Notes: a model not told the origin generated them from the sequence alone. 64,000 bases of DNA from Anaspis maculata (GCA_949128115.1 OX421962.1:13343262-13407261), one strand, 5' to 3'; numbered from the stretch's first letter, positions 24,326-36,674 are shown. Translations and numbers: made by a program.

Positions 24326-26110
24326 TAGTGCGGCGGTTAGTGGACGATTTTGAAACCTACCTTGCATTTTATTCTAGAGCATTCAAACTTGGCAGAATTG
24401 TAGTACACACTCCCAGATTACTTTTAAGAAGTGGAAACAAGGTTGCAAACCTGGGAGAGCAGCAGTATAGCGAGTTGTCTACCTAACAGGGGTAGATTTG
24501 AAAACCTCAACAAATCGTTCGTTTCGGTGACTTTCATGGGCCGGGATCGGTCCTCCACTTGACATTTACTAGTTACCGGGCACATATCGACCTTGGCGAT
24601 GAGTTGTGGCAGCGGGTTGCCTATCTTTCAGGGGCACAAACAGAAATCTGCGGAATCACAGTTAGTCCGGACGTTACGGGGCTACAACCTTGCAAAGAAT
24701 GATCAAGCGATGAGAATTGTCGCAAAATGTACATTAGGCCCCTGAGCAACTTTAAAGAGGTGATGTCACGGTGAGTCTCCTTGCAGACGTCGTATACAGG
24801 TGTTCAATAATTCAAAAATTCCAACCCCTGAACCAAAAAAGTTGGAGTTATGAAAGTCACCACATAAATTCACAATTTAATGTTTGTAAGGATAAAATGA
24901 ACCGCGTCTCATTATCTTTAGCCGTTTCTGAGAAATCCTGAAATTAGTGGTCAGTTTCATGGAAATTCATATTTTTTCATAAATCAGTAATTTCCGAAGT
25001 GATTTCCTGAAATATTTTAGTGAAATTCGGTAGTCCTTCAAAGAGTAAAGTCAAGAATGAAATGCCGTTTGTTGCTGTTGTCTCTGTCCACTATCTTCGA
25101 AAATATGACAGTCAACTCTTTTTCTTCTCATGGCCGCTATCTTGAAGTCACCCATTATTGAATAAGTGAGGAATTGATCTGTACTAATGATAATGGTCAT
25201 AGGCAATAATCTTAGTGCAAAAATTTCCATTTCCAGTGAGTAAATCCTTTTCAATTGACTATAATCCCGGCTATTTAGATGTATGAAATTTTATAGTGCA
25301 CTACCTATTTTTTCAGAATATTTTCAGGCTATTTCAGGAAAGACTGAACTTGAATCAAAATGGTTTTGTATCCCACTTCGAAAAAGATAGAGGATAATTT
25401 TAAACACCCTCCTTCATCTATCCAATGGTCATTTTGACCATGGTGAGCGCCAAAGCTCTGTGAAACTCGTGAAAATGTGTCCAATGGTCCTACAGCTCTT
25501 TTTGGTCAATTAAAAAGAAATTGCTCACTGGGTATAATTATTTTTGCATCTGTATTATTCCTTAAGACCATGATTTGTATTGCCAATTGATTTTCCAGTT
25601 AGTCAATAATGGGTGGATTCAAGATGGCGGCCATAAGGAGGAAAACAGTTGACTGTCGTATGTTCGAATATAGCAAGCAAGGACGGTGGCAGCACACGGC
25701 ATTCTCTCCCTGACTCTACTCTCTATGATTCTACCGAATCTCATCCGAATATCTTGAAAAATAACTGAGTTATTGGAAATGGTGATAGAAACACTATGAT
25801 TCCGGTATTATTTGTTTGTGCCCCTGGAAGGTAGACAAGCCGCTTCCACAACCCATTGCCAAGGTTGACATATGCCTTGAACTAGTAAAAGCCAAGTGGG
25901 GGACCGATCCTCGTCCATAGAAGTCACCAAAACAGACGATTTGTTGAGGTTTTGAAATCTACCCCTGTTAGGTAGGCAACCGGCTGCTCTTCTGGGGTTG
26001 CAACCTTGTTTTCACTTCTTGAGAGAAAGCTGGGGGTATGTACTGCAACTGTGCCAAGTCTGAATGCTCTAGAATAAAATGCAAGGTAGGTTTGACTAAC
26101 CGCCGCACTA
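24326..26110. mobile_element. Long foldback element E
   Basis: The ends are TAGTGCGGCGGTTAG (24326-24340) and the exact complement CTAACCGCCGCACTA (26096-26110). The arms stay alignable nearly to the centre at about 25430. Examples are CCTTGCATTTTATTCTAGAG on the left against CTCTAGAATAAAATGCAAGG on the right, and the GGGCACAAAC box at 24631 against 25816. The transcript of this 1.8-kb block would fold into a hairpin with arms of nearly 0.9 kb. No protein is encoded. Confidence 0.85.
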
Positions 26111-27909
26111 TATTATTATGACCAGAGGCCAGAGTGGTTATCGATAGAGGCGCCACTGGAGTTGATGCCAAAACGCGTATCGTAACTATAGGTATAGATT
26201 TTGAACTACGTAAAGAGACAGATTGACAGATTTTTCATACATCTATCATTACACAACATGCCTCCGTTGAAAGAAAACCTCAACTTTTACGATATTTCCT
26301 ATTTTCTTGTTTTGCTAGGTATGTACTGTATACTGTATACGTGTTTGTTGATTGGACTGATTGGAGAGGCAATATTCTCGGGAAGTTTCTCTACTCAAGC
26401 TCAAGTTGGTGCTCTGACAATTTTGAAAGGACATCAGCCACATTATTTAATGGAAAAATACATGAAACAGCGACATCATTGGAACACAATGCATAAAATG
26501 CTCAAGCCTCGCTTTCACCCGGTATAGGTATAGGGCCGTGCATAATCCCTGCGAAACGCGCATTTCTCGTCCTTTCAAATTAGCAAATAAAGCCAAATGA
26601 AAAAAACAACAACAGCCCCATTCACATGCAAAGACTTTGTTAGAGGACTTGAATTATGACCGGCGCTTCATTATGTCACTTTTTGCCGGATACGAAAAGG
26701 GCTGCCCGTTCACGAGGAGGATGAGGAGGTGGAGGAGGAGGAGGCGGCCCTTTTTCGCGATTCCAAATGGAATTTGCATGCAAAGAGGGCAGGCGGCATT
26801 CAATCTCGGTTTATTTTTGGAATTTTTCTCGCGTGCGCATACACACACACGCCGGAAATTTATTATCTACGAAAGTCTGATGCGTATATCCACCTAATTT
26901 TGCTCCTGCTCATGCTGGAACGGTGGAACTCGTTTAGGGGCAGAGGCGAAAAGCGCGCTAGGATATGAAACGTAATGAAATCACACAAGGATGAGCCTCT
27001 GCAGAAGGCCCGAAAGGTTATATTCTCAAAAAAAAAAAAAAAAATCTTGATAAGTTTTTGATATAGGTTAGCGGAAATTGGAATTTTTTTCCAATTAACA
27101 CATACACACACCAAGAAGTTTACAGCACCCCAACACATACTGCTTGAGGGAATGAAAGGGGAGAGATGAGTTTTGATGGGGCGTTTTGATATAGAGGCAG
27201 TTTTCGTCGCTTCTGCCCCAAAGTTTGCGCCCCCGTTTTACGAGGGAATAAAAAAGAAATTCCGTCACTACATCCGCACATATGCCCCGGCAGGAAAGTG
27301 GAAATATTCAAACCTTTATGTACCTCGGCTCTAATAGAGTATGCGCTCTTTTGATTTATGCCGTTATTCATCGTGCAGCGCACGATATATGCGCCGCTTC
27401 TTTGGTAATAAAAAAGTTTTATACTTTCCCGACATGTTTTCTGCATATCGGCCCGTTTGAAAAAGGTCGGAAAACAAAATGTGCGTGGGCTTTTCCTTTT
27501 AGCCTCGGCGCGGATCTAGTCGATTTATCATTGCTCGCGTTATTAATTTTCAAATGCTAAACAATAATTTCATGTGGGGGCCTCCACGCGGGCCCAAAGC
27601 CGGGGAAGCGATTTCAAATTGAAAATGTTTTCGATGCAGAGATGAATGAACGAGATTTATGGAAACGCGTCAATTTGCGGGCGCGTTGAATCATCACGGC
27701 GATGTAAGCAAGGGCACTGGGTCATAACCTTGAATTTTATCCCAGCAGTTCGCGGTTTTGATGAGAGAACTTGACGTAATTCCGGCAAGAGCGTTAAGAA
27801 GGTGGAAGTGGAATAAAAACCAAGTTATTACTAACGCCTACCTATATACATGTTTACGGCAGTCTGTGACGTTAAAGCGTATAATGAAAAATGTTTTCTG
27901 TACTTCCAG
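26111..27909 (+). other. Intron segment without recognised repeats, possible conserved noncoding block
   Basis: From about 26640 to the exon at 27910 none of the repeat families seen elsewhere in the gene is present. The sequence is GC-richer than most of the intron, with purine-rich, homeodomain-like (TTTATGGAAA, TTATTAATTTT) and GC-box-like patches. This is what an intronic enhancer or old conserved sequence can look like. An A17 run lies near 27027. Function is not shown by the sequence. Confidence 0.35.
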
Positions 27910-28078
27910 CACGACCCGGAACAGTGCACCCCGGGCGGCGAGGACGGCAACTTTATCATGTTCGCGCGGGCGACATCTGGCGACAAGAAGAACAACAATC
28001 AGTTTTCGCCTTGCAGCTTAAGGAGCATCAACCCCGTGCTTAATTTCAAAGCGCGCTCGCCGAAAGGCTGTTTCACAG
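27910..28078 (+). CDS. kuz: Kuzbanian/ADAM10 exon: third zinc ligand and Met-turn
   Basis: The exon encodes 56 codons plus one base. Its first two codons are His and Asp, completing the HExxHNxGxxHD zinc motif begun at 14147-14275. The Met-turn typical of metzincins is in GNFIMFARATSGDK (the Met codon is the seventeenth). The segment ends KGCFT, the close of the catalytic domain. The acceptor TTCCAG ends at 27909 and the donor GTAAAT starts at 28079. It ends in phase 1, which matches the two leading bases of the exon at 33157. Confidence 0.96.
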
Positions 28079-29559
28079 GTAAATCAAGAGGGCCTGGACT
28101 TGTGTGCTCTGGCGCTGCTTTGACCTACTATTATAACCCTGCTCATTCCCATTTCGTCCCATCCATTCTGTTTCATTAAAACTTGTGCTTTCCAATTTAA
28201 CTTTGCGCTTTCGGTACATATTTTCGCCAAATGTTGTTTGCTGATGGTGATCAGGTGGACGTTACAATGCTCTCATTGTCGAAATGGACGCTTGCTGGAT
28301 CGCGGGAATTCAAGCGATGAAATTGAAATCCTGATTCATCAAAACCCGCACAATTACCGCTTTATTATTGTGATGATCCGAATTCCAAATTCCCCAAGCT
28401 GAGTTAGTAGCACTTTCCAAGCGTTCCAGTTCATTAACTGTTCACTTTTCAAATTGCCTATCACCAATATTCAGGTTGTATTCACGCTTCTGCTTCTTCA
28501 GCCCATAAACTGTTGAGTCTTGACTGTTCAAGTCACCAACTGTTCTTTCCTTTTTTGGAATCTATGTACTATGTAGTCGATACGCATCGCCTGCTCTTAT
28601 TCACTTTTTACACTTTCGAGCCCAAAAATTGTGCACTTTTCAACTATTCAAGTCAGTTACCTACCCAGCTGATTATAGGTTCATTCCTAAAACTGATACC
28701 TCTACTCGTACCTCTATAAACTGTAGTCGATAACCTGTTCACGATTTAGATTATCACAAACTGACCATTATCATTTCTGCCCCTGCCCCCTTCATTGCTT
28801 ATCAGGCAAACTGCTTAAATTGATCAAAGTCTTCAAAAGCTTCCTAGTCGCCAAATTATTCACCTATAGGTATCAGATGTCTAGTTTTTAAGCTGTTCTT
28901 TTTTCCACGTATTCATTTGCTCAAACTATCAAAATTACACCATCACACTATTCACTCCATAGACGTTTCAGTCCTCAAAGTCCTCGCTCCAGAATCATAT
29001 TTTTTACTATAATGTATTTATCATTTTGACTCGTCAGAATTCTTAGTCTCTATAATCTGTCCGTTTTTTCTTAGTTCCACGATGTAGCAGCTGTTCACTC
29101 TTGAAAAAAATGTTCTGGTCATCATACTGTTCATTTGTCAGATGTCTAGTAGTCTAGTCCTCAAATTGTCCTTGTTTGCAAACTGTAGTTCATGTTTGGT
29201 TGTCACTTTAATTGTTGCAATATCTAATTATTTCCACAAATATGTTCACTCCACAACATCCCTAATTTCTATCAATATGCTCACTTTTAACCCGCTTTGT
29301 TTTAGTAATATACCTCTTCAATTCACTCTTCAAATTTCTTTCAGTGTCCACGACTTTGTCCTTCAAATCTTGAACATATTTGTTGTGTACTGTGAGAAAC
29401 CCGCTTTCCCTATATTAAATTAATTAGCTGTGATACGTCTAGTGACCCTACGTTATGTTTTGTTGTGTCGTAGATTTTTATTACTTTTACCTAAGTCATT
29501 AAAATCAATCACACCTACCTCGATTTCCCAGTTGTGCTCTAATGCCCCTGTCATGCGAG
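28079..29559 (+). other. Intron, loosely repetitive
   Basis: The stretch 28430-29400 contains many variants of CTGTTCACTTTTCAAATTGTC-like phrases without a fixed period. It is probably a worn minisatellite. No coding signal is seen. Confidence 0.4.
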
Positions 29560-31140
29560 TAGCCTCACGTTCTTTGAAAGAGGATGATTTGAATGAATGT
29601 TGAAAAATAAACAAAGTCATTTAACACCACATCTTATCTTTATTACGGATTAATCAATCATCGCCAATTTAATTAAGTTTAACCATAATTGTTCAATACA
29701 TAATTTCCAGACGTGCTGACATCAGCTAACGTTAGGAATTAGTAAAGTTCACATTCGGTTTCTGAAAGAAAATACACCCTTATCACATGCGAAAACCCTA
29801 CGACGAATTAGTTCAATCCGTCCAATTGAATTCCGTTTCGCATTCTTCCTAATTTTTCCGAACTATTGTTGAACCCGTTCCCTAACGCACCTGAGTTTTA
29901 ATTCCCTGCTCAATTAAGTCAAGACCTCGTCGAGATTTAAATTTTAACCCCTTCTTCTACCCAGGTCATCTTCCATATACGAATAGCAATCTCGATTATT
30001 TAATTGTACTTGGAGAGAGATTGTTGTTCACTGACTTTTGTCTTGTTATTTCAAATTTATAGCCATTATTCTAATTATCGATCATATAATTTACATAAAA
30101 TTGAATGTTTACATTCCATGCATTCTGTATCCGGCTGGGGCTATAGTTTATAACTTACAGACTTATACAGCAGCTCTTGTTCACGTTGGTTTATATAACT
30201 TCACGCAAGTCTACCTACAATCAGGTGTACAGTTTATTGCGATGAGCCTCTAATCAAGAAGCCTGCAAAAATGATGTTACATTCCTTTCTATCTTGACGT
30301 GTTTCGAAACGACACTGAATTTTCTTGGCGTTGCTCAAGGGGTTCTCTTTGGTAAACTCAACCTTATGCTCATAAACTACTTGTCGTACGAAATAAAAGG
30401 GTCAAATATTCTATTCTATGGGGGACAATTTCGCGTGAGATGTTCGCCCAGATTTGATTTGCATAAATACTGCTAGTGCTTGTCGTCTACAAAATCATGC
30501 TCTGTAGGAAGCTAGATCTCTTAGAAACGGTTACTGAAGCTTTCACCCCTTTTCTGGTGTTTTGAAGGTAGCTGGAAAACAATGTACTCAAAACCTCACC
30601 GCAACTTCAAGGCATCAAATCTATTCAACGCGTCCTATGGCTATTCGAAATCTCAAGAACAAAACCTTCTATCATTTTATAAACAAACAACTACCTTAAA
30701 CCCCATCCAACAACTATCATTTGATTACAATGAAAATCAGACTTGCATTAATGTTTTCCTTTCTCGTCACTGATGCACTACAATTATCAACAGTATTTTC
30801 AGCACTCTTCTTAATTTCTTCTCGAAAAATATGAATTTTTCTTCTCATGCACATCTGCCGTTGTCGACTGCTATGACGCCAATCCCTTTCATCCCCGTCT
30901 CTATTCTCGGACCCTTCCTGTTACCACCCCCCGTCTCACGTCTAGCACCACTGGCCCACAAACATGCTACTCAGGAATCCGGCGCGAGCACAGTATTCTT
31001 CCTTACCCCACTTCTTTCCTTCCCTATATCGCCCGTAATACTAATTTATTCCTAAATATTTAACTTCCTTTTATTTTATAATTTAAGGCGTCCCATTACA
31101 GTACCTATAATAATATATTTAATATTCACTCTCCAAATTA
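29560..31140 (+). repeat. Divergent dispersed repeat, copy 2
   Basis: This is the counterpart of 18050-20590 in the same orientation, with the same landmarks in order but shorter. Shared phrases include AATAAACAAAGT near 29610, GGAAAACAATGTACT near 30573, TTTCTCGTCACTGATGCACTACAATTAT near 30760 and AATTTATTCCTAAA near 31042. Nothing coding was recognised. Confidence 0.6.
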
Positions 31141-31189
31141 TCTCTACGTAGTCACTTTTCGGTCAAAAAGTTGTTCATTATTATTCGTA

Positions 31190-31450
31190 AAATATTAAAT
31201 TCACCGACCGCGTAACAGGAACGAGTTTTCCCTGAAAGAATTTCGCCGGGATCGATTTCCCCTGGAAGGAATTTCTCTGGAATGAATTCCACCGGAATGA
31301 ACTTCCTCGGTAATAATTTCCCCTGGAAGGAATTTCACTGAAAGGAATTCTACCGGAATGAAATTCCCTCGGAAATAATTTACCCCTAGAAAGAATTTCC
31401 CCCAGAATTAATTCCACCGTTATGAGTTTTCTTCGGAAATGATTTCCTCT
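31190..31450 (-). repeat. Degenerate GGGGAAATT array, inverted arm
   Basis: The tract is made of short units (about 17 bases, grouped into a higher-order period near 60) of the type CCCTGGAAGGAATTTC and CCACCGGAATGAA. It is the reverse complement of the array at 32630-32895. Confidence 0.75.
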
Positions 31451-31669
31451 GGAGGGAACAGTATCTCAAAACACAATATCGAACTTCCTCCTTCTTTTAG
31501 GACGTGACCGGACATCCATCTCGTGGACACTTCGTCGCAAAATAATATTTTACTTTGCATTAGCTTTAATTTGTGTTTTCTCGTTGCTTTTCGAACTTTA
31601 GTAAGATCCCTTATGTCGAATTGTATTATTTAGAGCCCTACTGTGCACCCTGGTTTCTTTATGTCTTTG

Positions 31670-32625
31670 AAGCTCTGCTTAGTCCCCTTGCATTATTCCG
31701 AGCAATTCTGCTAGTACACCAAGTTTCGGGATCTGCTCATCTTCTCTAGTGTAATTTTTGAGCCCTAAATGAGCCCTCTTATGTTTTTTGTAACTTTCAG
31801 ATTTCCCCATTTCAGAGGGCCCCATTGTGTCTTCAAGCGTAGCTGGAGTCCTGTTGATTCTTCTTATGTTTTTTCATGGCTCAGTACCAGTATGCCCCAT
31901 TCTACGTTATTCTGTTATGCAGAGCTTCATTTGGCCTCCTTGTGTCTTCAATACCGTTTAAAGTTCTGCTGAGCCCCCTCACATTTTCCGTTACTTTCAG
32001 AATTGGTAAGCACCCTTTTGCCTTCTGCCATCATATCATTCAGAGTCCTTTCCGGCCTCCTTGTGTCCTCAAATGTAATTGGAGCCCTGATGAGCCCCCT
32101 TATGTGTTTTCGTGGCATTAGAATATGTGTTTTCGTGGCATTTAAGATTCCAGGGAGACCTTTCCTGCCTTTTGATTTTACACAGCTTCATTCGGCCCCC
32201 TTGTCGTTGTTCCACGACTTTCGGAGCTCTATTTTTTATCGTATCCCTTGTTTCCTCTTCAACTCAAATGTGTAGTTTTGAGCTCTAATCAGCTCACTTA
32301 TGTCTTTATTGGCTTTCAGGGTACCAGTGAGGCCCGTTTTGCCTTCTTTTGTTATATAGAGCCTCTTGGGCCGCCTTGTATCACCAATATCGTCTGAAGC
32401 CTTACTGAACCCCCTTGCATTTTTCCGTACCGTTCGGATTTCTCTTGAGCCCCCTCATGCCGCAATGTGTCGTTTGGAGCATTAATGAGCCTCCTTATAT
32501 GTTTTTTCGTGGTTTCAGAGTTCCAGTAACCCCTCTTTTGCCTACTTTTATTATACAGGGCTTCATTGGCCCCCCTTGTGGTTTTTCCATGGCTTTCGGA
32601 GCTCTATCTGATTCGGTGAATTTAT
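31670..32625 (+). repeat. Degenerate tandem repeat, about 105-120-bp unit
   Basis: A unit recurs with phrases TGATGAGCCCCCTTATGT, TTTTCGTGGCTTTCAGA, GCTTCATTCGGCCCCCTTGTG and TTGGAGCCCTGA. The GAGCCCC box appears near 31768, 31970, 32091, 32285, 32405 and 32487. The copies are old and vary in length. The array lies between the two facing GGGGAAATT arrays. Confidence 0.7.
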
Positions 32626-32629
32626 TCTA

Positions 32630-32895
32630 TGGAAATTCTTCCCGAGGGAAATTCTTCCCGAGGGAATTTCATTCCGGTGGAATTCATTCTGGGGAAATTC
32701 CTCTCAGGGGAAATGATTTCCGAGGGAAGTTTATTCTGGTGGAATTGCTTCTAAGGAAATTTCTCGGGAAATTCCCTCCAGGAGAAATTATTTCCGAGGG
32801 AAGTTTATTCAGCTGGAATTACTTCTGGGGAAATTTCTTCCAGGGGAAATTACTTCCAGGAAATTGATCCCGGAAAAACTTGTTTCATGGAAATT
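32630..32895 (+). repeat. Degenerate GGGGAAATT array, direct arm
   Basis: The tract is built of repeats of GAGGGAAATTCTTCC, CATTCCGGTGGAATT and TTCCAGGGGAAATT. It faces the inverted array at 31190-31450 and could pair with it in RNA. Confidence 0.75.
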
Positions 32896-33156
32896 CGTTC
32901 CTGGAATCCACGGACCGTTCTGCTTACCTTTCAAGTCTCATGTTCCATATACCTAGCAATTACCTACCGCAGTCCTGACCTCGGCCATTTCTTTGAACTG
33001 GTCATTTGTTCCTGAAACTGTTCGGTGTTTCCTCATGAAACGTCCCAGTTCACACATTGTCCATCACGAGGTTCATTACAAACATTTCTATTTAGGTATA
33101 TGTGCATAAGAAGCGAAATTAAAGTGAATAATGTGGTCGGTGTGCTGCTTTTTCAG
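32896..33156 (+). other. Intron end before the disintegrin exon
   Basis: Unremarkable intron sequence with a pyrimidine tract and CAG acceptor ending at 33156. Confidence 0.6.
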
Positions 33157-33326
33157 AGCCTCAAGCGGCGCTTTGTGGAAACGGAGTCGTGGAAGAGGGA
33201 GAAGAATGCGATTGCGGTTGGGAAGAGGACTGCCGAGATCAATGCTGTTTCCCTCAAAGGAGGTATCCTCCGGTCGACGAACCGCCATGCAAGTTGACGC
33301 CAAGGAGTATTTGTAGTCCTTCACAG
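33157..33326 (+). CDS. kuz: Kuzbanian/ADAM10 exon: start of the disintegrin domain
   Basis: Two bases complete a Glu codon begun in the previous exon; 56 codons follow. The peptide has the disintegrin opening CGNGVVEEGEECDCGW, then CRDQCCFPQ, and ends CSPSQ. The dense cysteine pattern is that of ADAM10-type disintegrin domains. This domain helps position substrates such as Notch. The acceptor TTTTCAG ends at 33156 and the donor GTACGT begins at 33327. It ends in phase 0. Confidence 0.96.
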
Positions 33327-34173
33327 GTACGTTCCGCTCCAGTGTTGGTGGAGTTAATCCATTCTTGAATAATCAACAAGAGGCTGCACTACTTTAAAAG
33401 TTTCAAAACTATGTCTCTTATAGTTCAGCTAGTCTCAACAGATGGCGAGTTGAAAATCTCTTACAATCAGTGTTGGATAGAAATTCTTGTCAACTCGCAA
33501 AATGAATATCAAATGTACCTAAATTATTTGTTTATTTTAACTATTCAATATTGTATCAAACAATGAATAAACAAAATAATATGTAACATCAATTATTGAT
33601 GTTCAGATCTGAAGCAATCAAGCAATAATGAATGATGTCGCTGCGGTATTTAATATTTATGGCTCTGGTGATAGGGTAGTCGGTTTGTTTGTTTCAATAC
33701 CGCACAAATTACTGTTATTATTATTATTCATCGCACACTGAAATTCAATTATTTTTTCTCAATTATCCCAATTATAATTGAATGTGCCTGTCCCTACCCT
33801 GCTGTATGTGCATTCCATCCAAAGCGGATTCAGTAAAAAATTCAATTTGATTTACTGTTTGTGAGCACATAGTTTTTGCAGTTATTGTTTATTGTATTGA
33901 TGGCATTTAAAAAAGAAAGTGATAGAAAGGTAATTACAACAAACCGTTTGTTGGAATTTCAAAATTCTATATCAATCAGAATCTAGGTAACAAGCGTTTA
34001 ATGCTCTATAACTATATGTATTATCAATCTACAGCAAAATGCAAACTGCAACTGTACATTAGAGCTAAGACACTTTTGCTATCGCTCCACCCCACTTGGT
34101 CTGATCCTCAAAGGTGGGAGTGGCTTACAGGCGCGGAGTATCAGCAATATTTTTGGTTTTTGCTGTATTCTAA
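33327..34173 (+). other. Intron, unassigned part
   Basis: AT-rich sequence with no recognised element or coding signal. Confidence 0.45.
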
Positions 34174-35853
34174 AGTGGTCAACAAAATAAGTGTCATAGT
34201 CGATATTTTCATGGGTTTTCAAAACCAGACTGCTTTGGATTCCTTTGATCGATTTTGGATCTGTTCAAACTGATCAATAGCACCATTCTTTAGCTATCGG
34301 ATACAAGTACTGTAGAATGAAAGAAAAGTCAAATATAGTTTATATTGGGTGTCAAGTAAAACCGTGTAAAACTATTGAAGATTTGTTCATGTCCCATTTT
34401 GGCAAAAAAAATTTTGGTCGATACCAGAACCTAGAATATGAACATTGATGTCTTCCCTTGAAACGGTTTTTGATTTGCACCCTTATTATGATTTTGGACA
34501 AAGTTGTGCCAATTTTTTTTCAATGTACACTTATTGCAAAACTGCTATCAAATTTGAAGTTAAAATTAGAACTATCCCTTTTCAACATTCTCCTCACCCA
34601 CCCCTAAAAAGGCTACCCCCGCGGTCAATGCCTAACAATTGTGGGTCGCAATGTTTGGGCTGGTACCAGAGACGGTACCTACGATACTGGAATAGCGTAA
34701 TGTCATGAAAGAGATACTCTTGTTTCAAGGTCAAGGGATTGTTTTCAAGGGTTGTTTCCATGAATTGAAGAATTGATATCGCCAAAAACAAACAAGATTT
34801 CAAGAAATTGTCGGAAATATGCATTTTGAGATTACCGAAACGATCCAGACCATTTCGAGAGTTTTCTGTTAGTAATATCTTTCAGTTAGGTATTTTGAGA
34901 AACATTGTTTGAAATTGTAAAACTTATTTCCGTTAAAATTAAAAAAGTCTCCAAAGAGCTTGTTTCTTTCTTCCCAGAGTAATGATAAATTCTCTTTTAG
35001 CTAAATTTCATTACCGAAATCACATTCAGGAGAACAAAATCTTGAGAAATGATACCAAACACTTCTACAAAAGCACTTCCATTCCTTGCTAAAGGTTTGC
35101 TTTGAAGCAAATCCCAGACCTATGTTAGGTATCAGCCTGTATGTTCTTGAAAAATATGCGTTAGTGTATGCAATGGAACATGAAGCAAGAATTTCTTATC
35201 AGATTCTTTTTGTTCTCGAGATATCGATACATCAGCTTATGTAAACAACCCTTAAAAACAATCCTTTGACCTTGGAACAAAAATTATCTCTCACATGACA
35301 CGGTATCATACTGGTTTATTGTGATACCAGCCCCAATATTCCGGCCCACATGGGTTAGACACTGCCCGCGGGGGTAATCTTTTTCAGGGGTGAATGAGAG
35401 AAAGATCCACAGGGGATGGTTTTTCAAGTGAAACTATCGATTGTTCAAAATTTGCTTCGATAATTAGACCAGTTTGAGAGGATATTTGCAATAAGGTGGA
35501 CATTGAAGAAAAAATGGCACAACTTTGTCCAAAATCATAATACGGGCGCAAATCCAAATCCGTTTCGAGGGAAGACGTCATTGTTCATATTGTAGGTGCT
35601 GGTATCGACCAAAAATTTTTTTTGACAAAATAGGGCATAAACAAATCTTCAATAGTTTTACACGGTTTTACTTGACACCCTGTATAAACTTCACTTGACT
35701 TTTCTTCCATTCTACAGTACTTGTATCCGATAGCTAAAGAATGGTGCTATTGATCAGTTCAAACAGATCCAAAATCGATCAAAGGAATCCAAAACTGTCT
35801 GGTTTTGAAAACCGATGAAAATATCGACTATGACACTTATTTTGTTGACGACT
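34174..35853. mobile_element. Long foldback element D
   Basis: The ends are AGTGGTCAACAAAATAAGTG and, at the right, CACTTATTTTGTTGACGACT. The arms of about 0.5 kb (34174-34700 and 35300-35853) align closely: for example GGTGTCAAGTAAAACCGTGT at 34350 against ACACGGTTTTACTTGACACC, and TATGATTTTGGACAAAGTTG at 34487 against its complement near 35520. The centre, about 34700-35300, is unrecognised. The family has a second, older member at 15277-16440 in the same gene. Confidence 0.85.
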
Positions 35854-36042
35854 ATATGTGTATTCATGCAAGACATCTATGATGTTTCATATCAAGAAAA
35901 TGTTATTTAGTTCAGGCCTAGTGCCTATTTAAGATGTAAGCGTTCACTTAGTCTGCGGACTGACAAGCTTTCAGAATGCAGACAAATACTACTTAGTTGC
36001 AAATAAAACTCAGCTTGATAATTAATGTTTTCTTTTCACCAG

Positions 36043-36210
36043 GGTCCGTGCTGTACCTCCGAGTGCCAAGTCAAGTTCGGCGACAAGTGCCGCGACGACA
36101 ACGGCTGCCGCGACGAGTCCTTCTGCAACGGCCGGAATCCCCAGTGCCCTCCTTCCGTCAACAAACCCAACAAAACAATTTGCAATAAGGAATTCGTGTG
36201 CTTCATGGGC
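36043..36210 (+). CDS. kuz: Kuzbanian/ADAM10 exon: disintegrin domain, second half
   Basis: The exon has 56 codons, phase 0 at both ends. It begins GPCCTSECQVKFGDKCRDD and ends CNKEFVCFMG. The CRDDNGCRDESFC segment corresponds to the disintegrin loop; there is no RGD tripeptide, as is usual for ADAM10. The acceptor CACCAG ends at 36042 and the donor GTAAGT begins at 36211. The next intron is only 86 bases, the smallest in the window. Confidence 0.97.
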
Positions 36211-36296
36211 GTAAGTTTTCCCCCCGCCGCATTCGCCCCCTTCGGCAATGTGTGAAACAACACTCGACTTTGATGTCTCTCTGTGTAACATTCCAG

Positions 36297-36674
36297 GAAT
36301 GCACCGGATCCATCTGCCTGGCGTACGGGCTGGAATCCTGCCAGTGCATCCCGAAAAACGGCGATCCGAAGACGAAGGCCTGCGAGCTCTGCTGCAAGCT
36401 GCCCGGCGACAACCAGCCCTGTCTGAGCTCGTTCGATTGGAACGACATGCCGTACGACATTCCGGACATGTATTCGAAGCCGGGAACGCCGTGCAACGAT
36501 TACAGCGGATATTGCGACGTCTTCCAGATGTGCCGCGAGGTGGATCCGTCGGGACCGCTGGCGACGCTCAGGAAATTGCTGCTGAGCGAGGAGAGCTTCG
36601 AGAGCTTCAAGCAGTGGGTGATGGAGTACTGGTACGCCGTGGCGGCCATCATCGCGCTGGTCATCGTGCTGCTG
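36297..36674 (+). CDS. kuz: Kuzbanian/ADAM10 exon: cysteine-rich domain, stalk and membrane helix
   Basis: This exon has 126 codons in phase 0. It begins ECTGSICLAYGLESCQC, the start of the cysteine-rich domain. It runs through CELCCKLPGDNQPC and KPGTPCNDYSGYCDVFQ, then a stalk (DPSGPLATLRKLLLSEES), and ends in a single transmembrane helix (WYAVAAIIALVIVLL). No EGF repeat lies between the cysteine-rich part and the membrane, as is characteristic of ADAM10 and ADAM17. The acceptor TTCCAG ends at 36296 and the donor GTACGT starts at 36675. If this donor is skipped, the frame stays open to a stop at 36807-36809, giving a short basic tail. Confidence 0.97.

Noticed and set aside
26201..26527. 108-codon + frame with a hydrophobic stretch
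   Set aside because: No start context, homology or splice partner; AT-rich intron sequence easily gives hydrophobic frames.
32090..32115. CTGATGAG text that might start another hammerhead
   Set aside because: No stem II, GAAA or cleavage triplet in register; it is part of the tandem-repeat unit.
31672..32867. Run of + frames of 67-150 codons as a gene
   Set aside because: They are translations of degenerate tandem repeats with shifting frames.
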